A stretch of 39,148 nucleotides of DNA from Collimonas silvisoli (lineage in GTDB: Bacteria; Pseudomonadota; Gammaproteobacteria; Burkholderiales; Burkholderiaceae_D). Positions within the stretch are counted from its first letter, which is position 1, and the number at the start of each line of letters is the position of its first letter. The stretch is from NCBI RefSeq assembly GCF_018305005.1, contig NZ_JAGQEG010000054.1, positions 1 to 39,148 of the forward strand, read 5' to 3'. The position numbers and the translations under genes are program-made. The notes beneath the pieces were generated by a model. It had not been told where the DNA came from. It saw only the letters and a program-made list of their open reading frames with translations, and did no database searches. Positions 39,005-39,148 of the stretch are shown piece after piece.

Positions 39005-39148
39005 TCGCCTCCCGTTGAGAACGACGCGAGATAAGCGAAGCAGCTGAAGAGAAGTTGGGGCTGATTTGGCGCGGAGTTTGAGGTGGGGAGGCGGGGCTGA
39101 TGGTGGTGTGGGTAGTAAAAAGTTTTTCGGTGAGTGGTAAAAAAGTAG

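Overview
The window is chromosomal DNA from a betaproteobacterium, most likely Burkholderiales and probably Oxalobacteraceae (Collimonas/Herbaspirillum-like). This placement is inferred from GC-rich housekeeping genes, the order recA-recX-DUF2889-sucCD, a purC-purE-purK-sua5 run beside pgk-pyk-fba, and TfpX/TfpZ-type pilin accessory biology. No database search was possible. There is no plasmid backbone, complete prophage, CRISPR array, rRNA or tRNA inside the window.

Layout. Positions 1-352 hold the 3' end of an IS110-family transposase and a REP-like palindrome. An SDR oxidoreductase follows (353-1198). A minus-strand cluster (6439-1288) encodes HglS, a D-2-hydroxyglutarate dehydrogenase, a LysR regulator and AmaB. 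Together these make a late lysine route: piperideine-6-carboxylate to 2-aminoadipate, then 2-oxoadipate to D-2-hydroxyglutarate to 2-oxoglutarate. Next come ggt (minus) and, divergently, recA behind a LexA box, then recX. An AT-rich acetyltransferase gene looks like an insertion. DUF2889, sucC, a GIY-YIG nuclease cassette, sucD, a PP2C phosphatase and a double-FHA protein follow.

The type IV pilin gene pilA has a textbook sigma-54 promoter and is followed by tfpZ and a broken integrase. Then come moaC (minus) and bepA (plus), and a minus-strand set comprising a hypothetical gene, a YheT hydrolase, an NTF2-like gene, a CHCC zinc-finger gene and ilvE. Lower glycolysis (pgk, pyk, fba) leads into the purine operon purC-purE-purK-sua5. 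The right end carries ompW, msrA, cfa, pdxH, a hemerythrin gene, tcdA, mgtC/sapB and a strong promoter pointing out of the window.

The most interesting structure is a dispersed family of paired hairpins whose core matches ATTCCC-N8-GGGAAT, the form of the Neisseria dRS3 repeat. Four paired, ORF-less copies of about 67-69 bp and one solo hybrid are scattered between genes. One copy is expanded to 353 bp because a GIY-YIG nuclease gene fills its spacer almost exactly, and this copy sits between sucC and sucD. The two arms of a copy tend to change together, which suggests that the pair is the mobile or converting unit. The nuclease cassette is therefore a candidate autonomous partner. A second, unrelated palindrome family built on GGGGTCAGA and a 127-bp near-palindrome beside ggt are also present.
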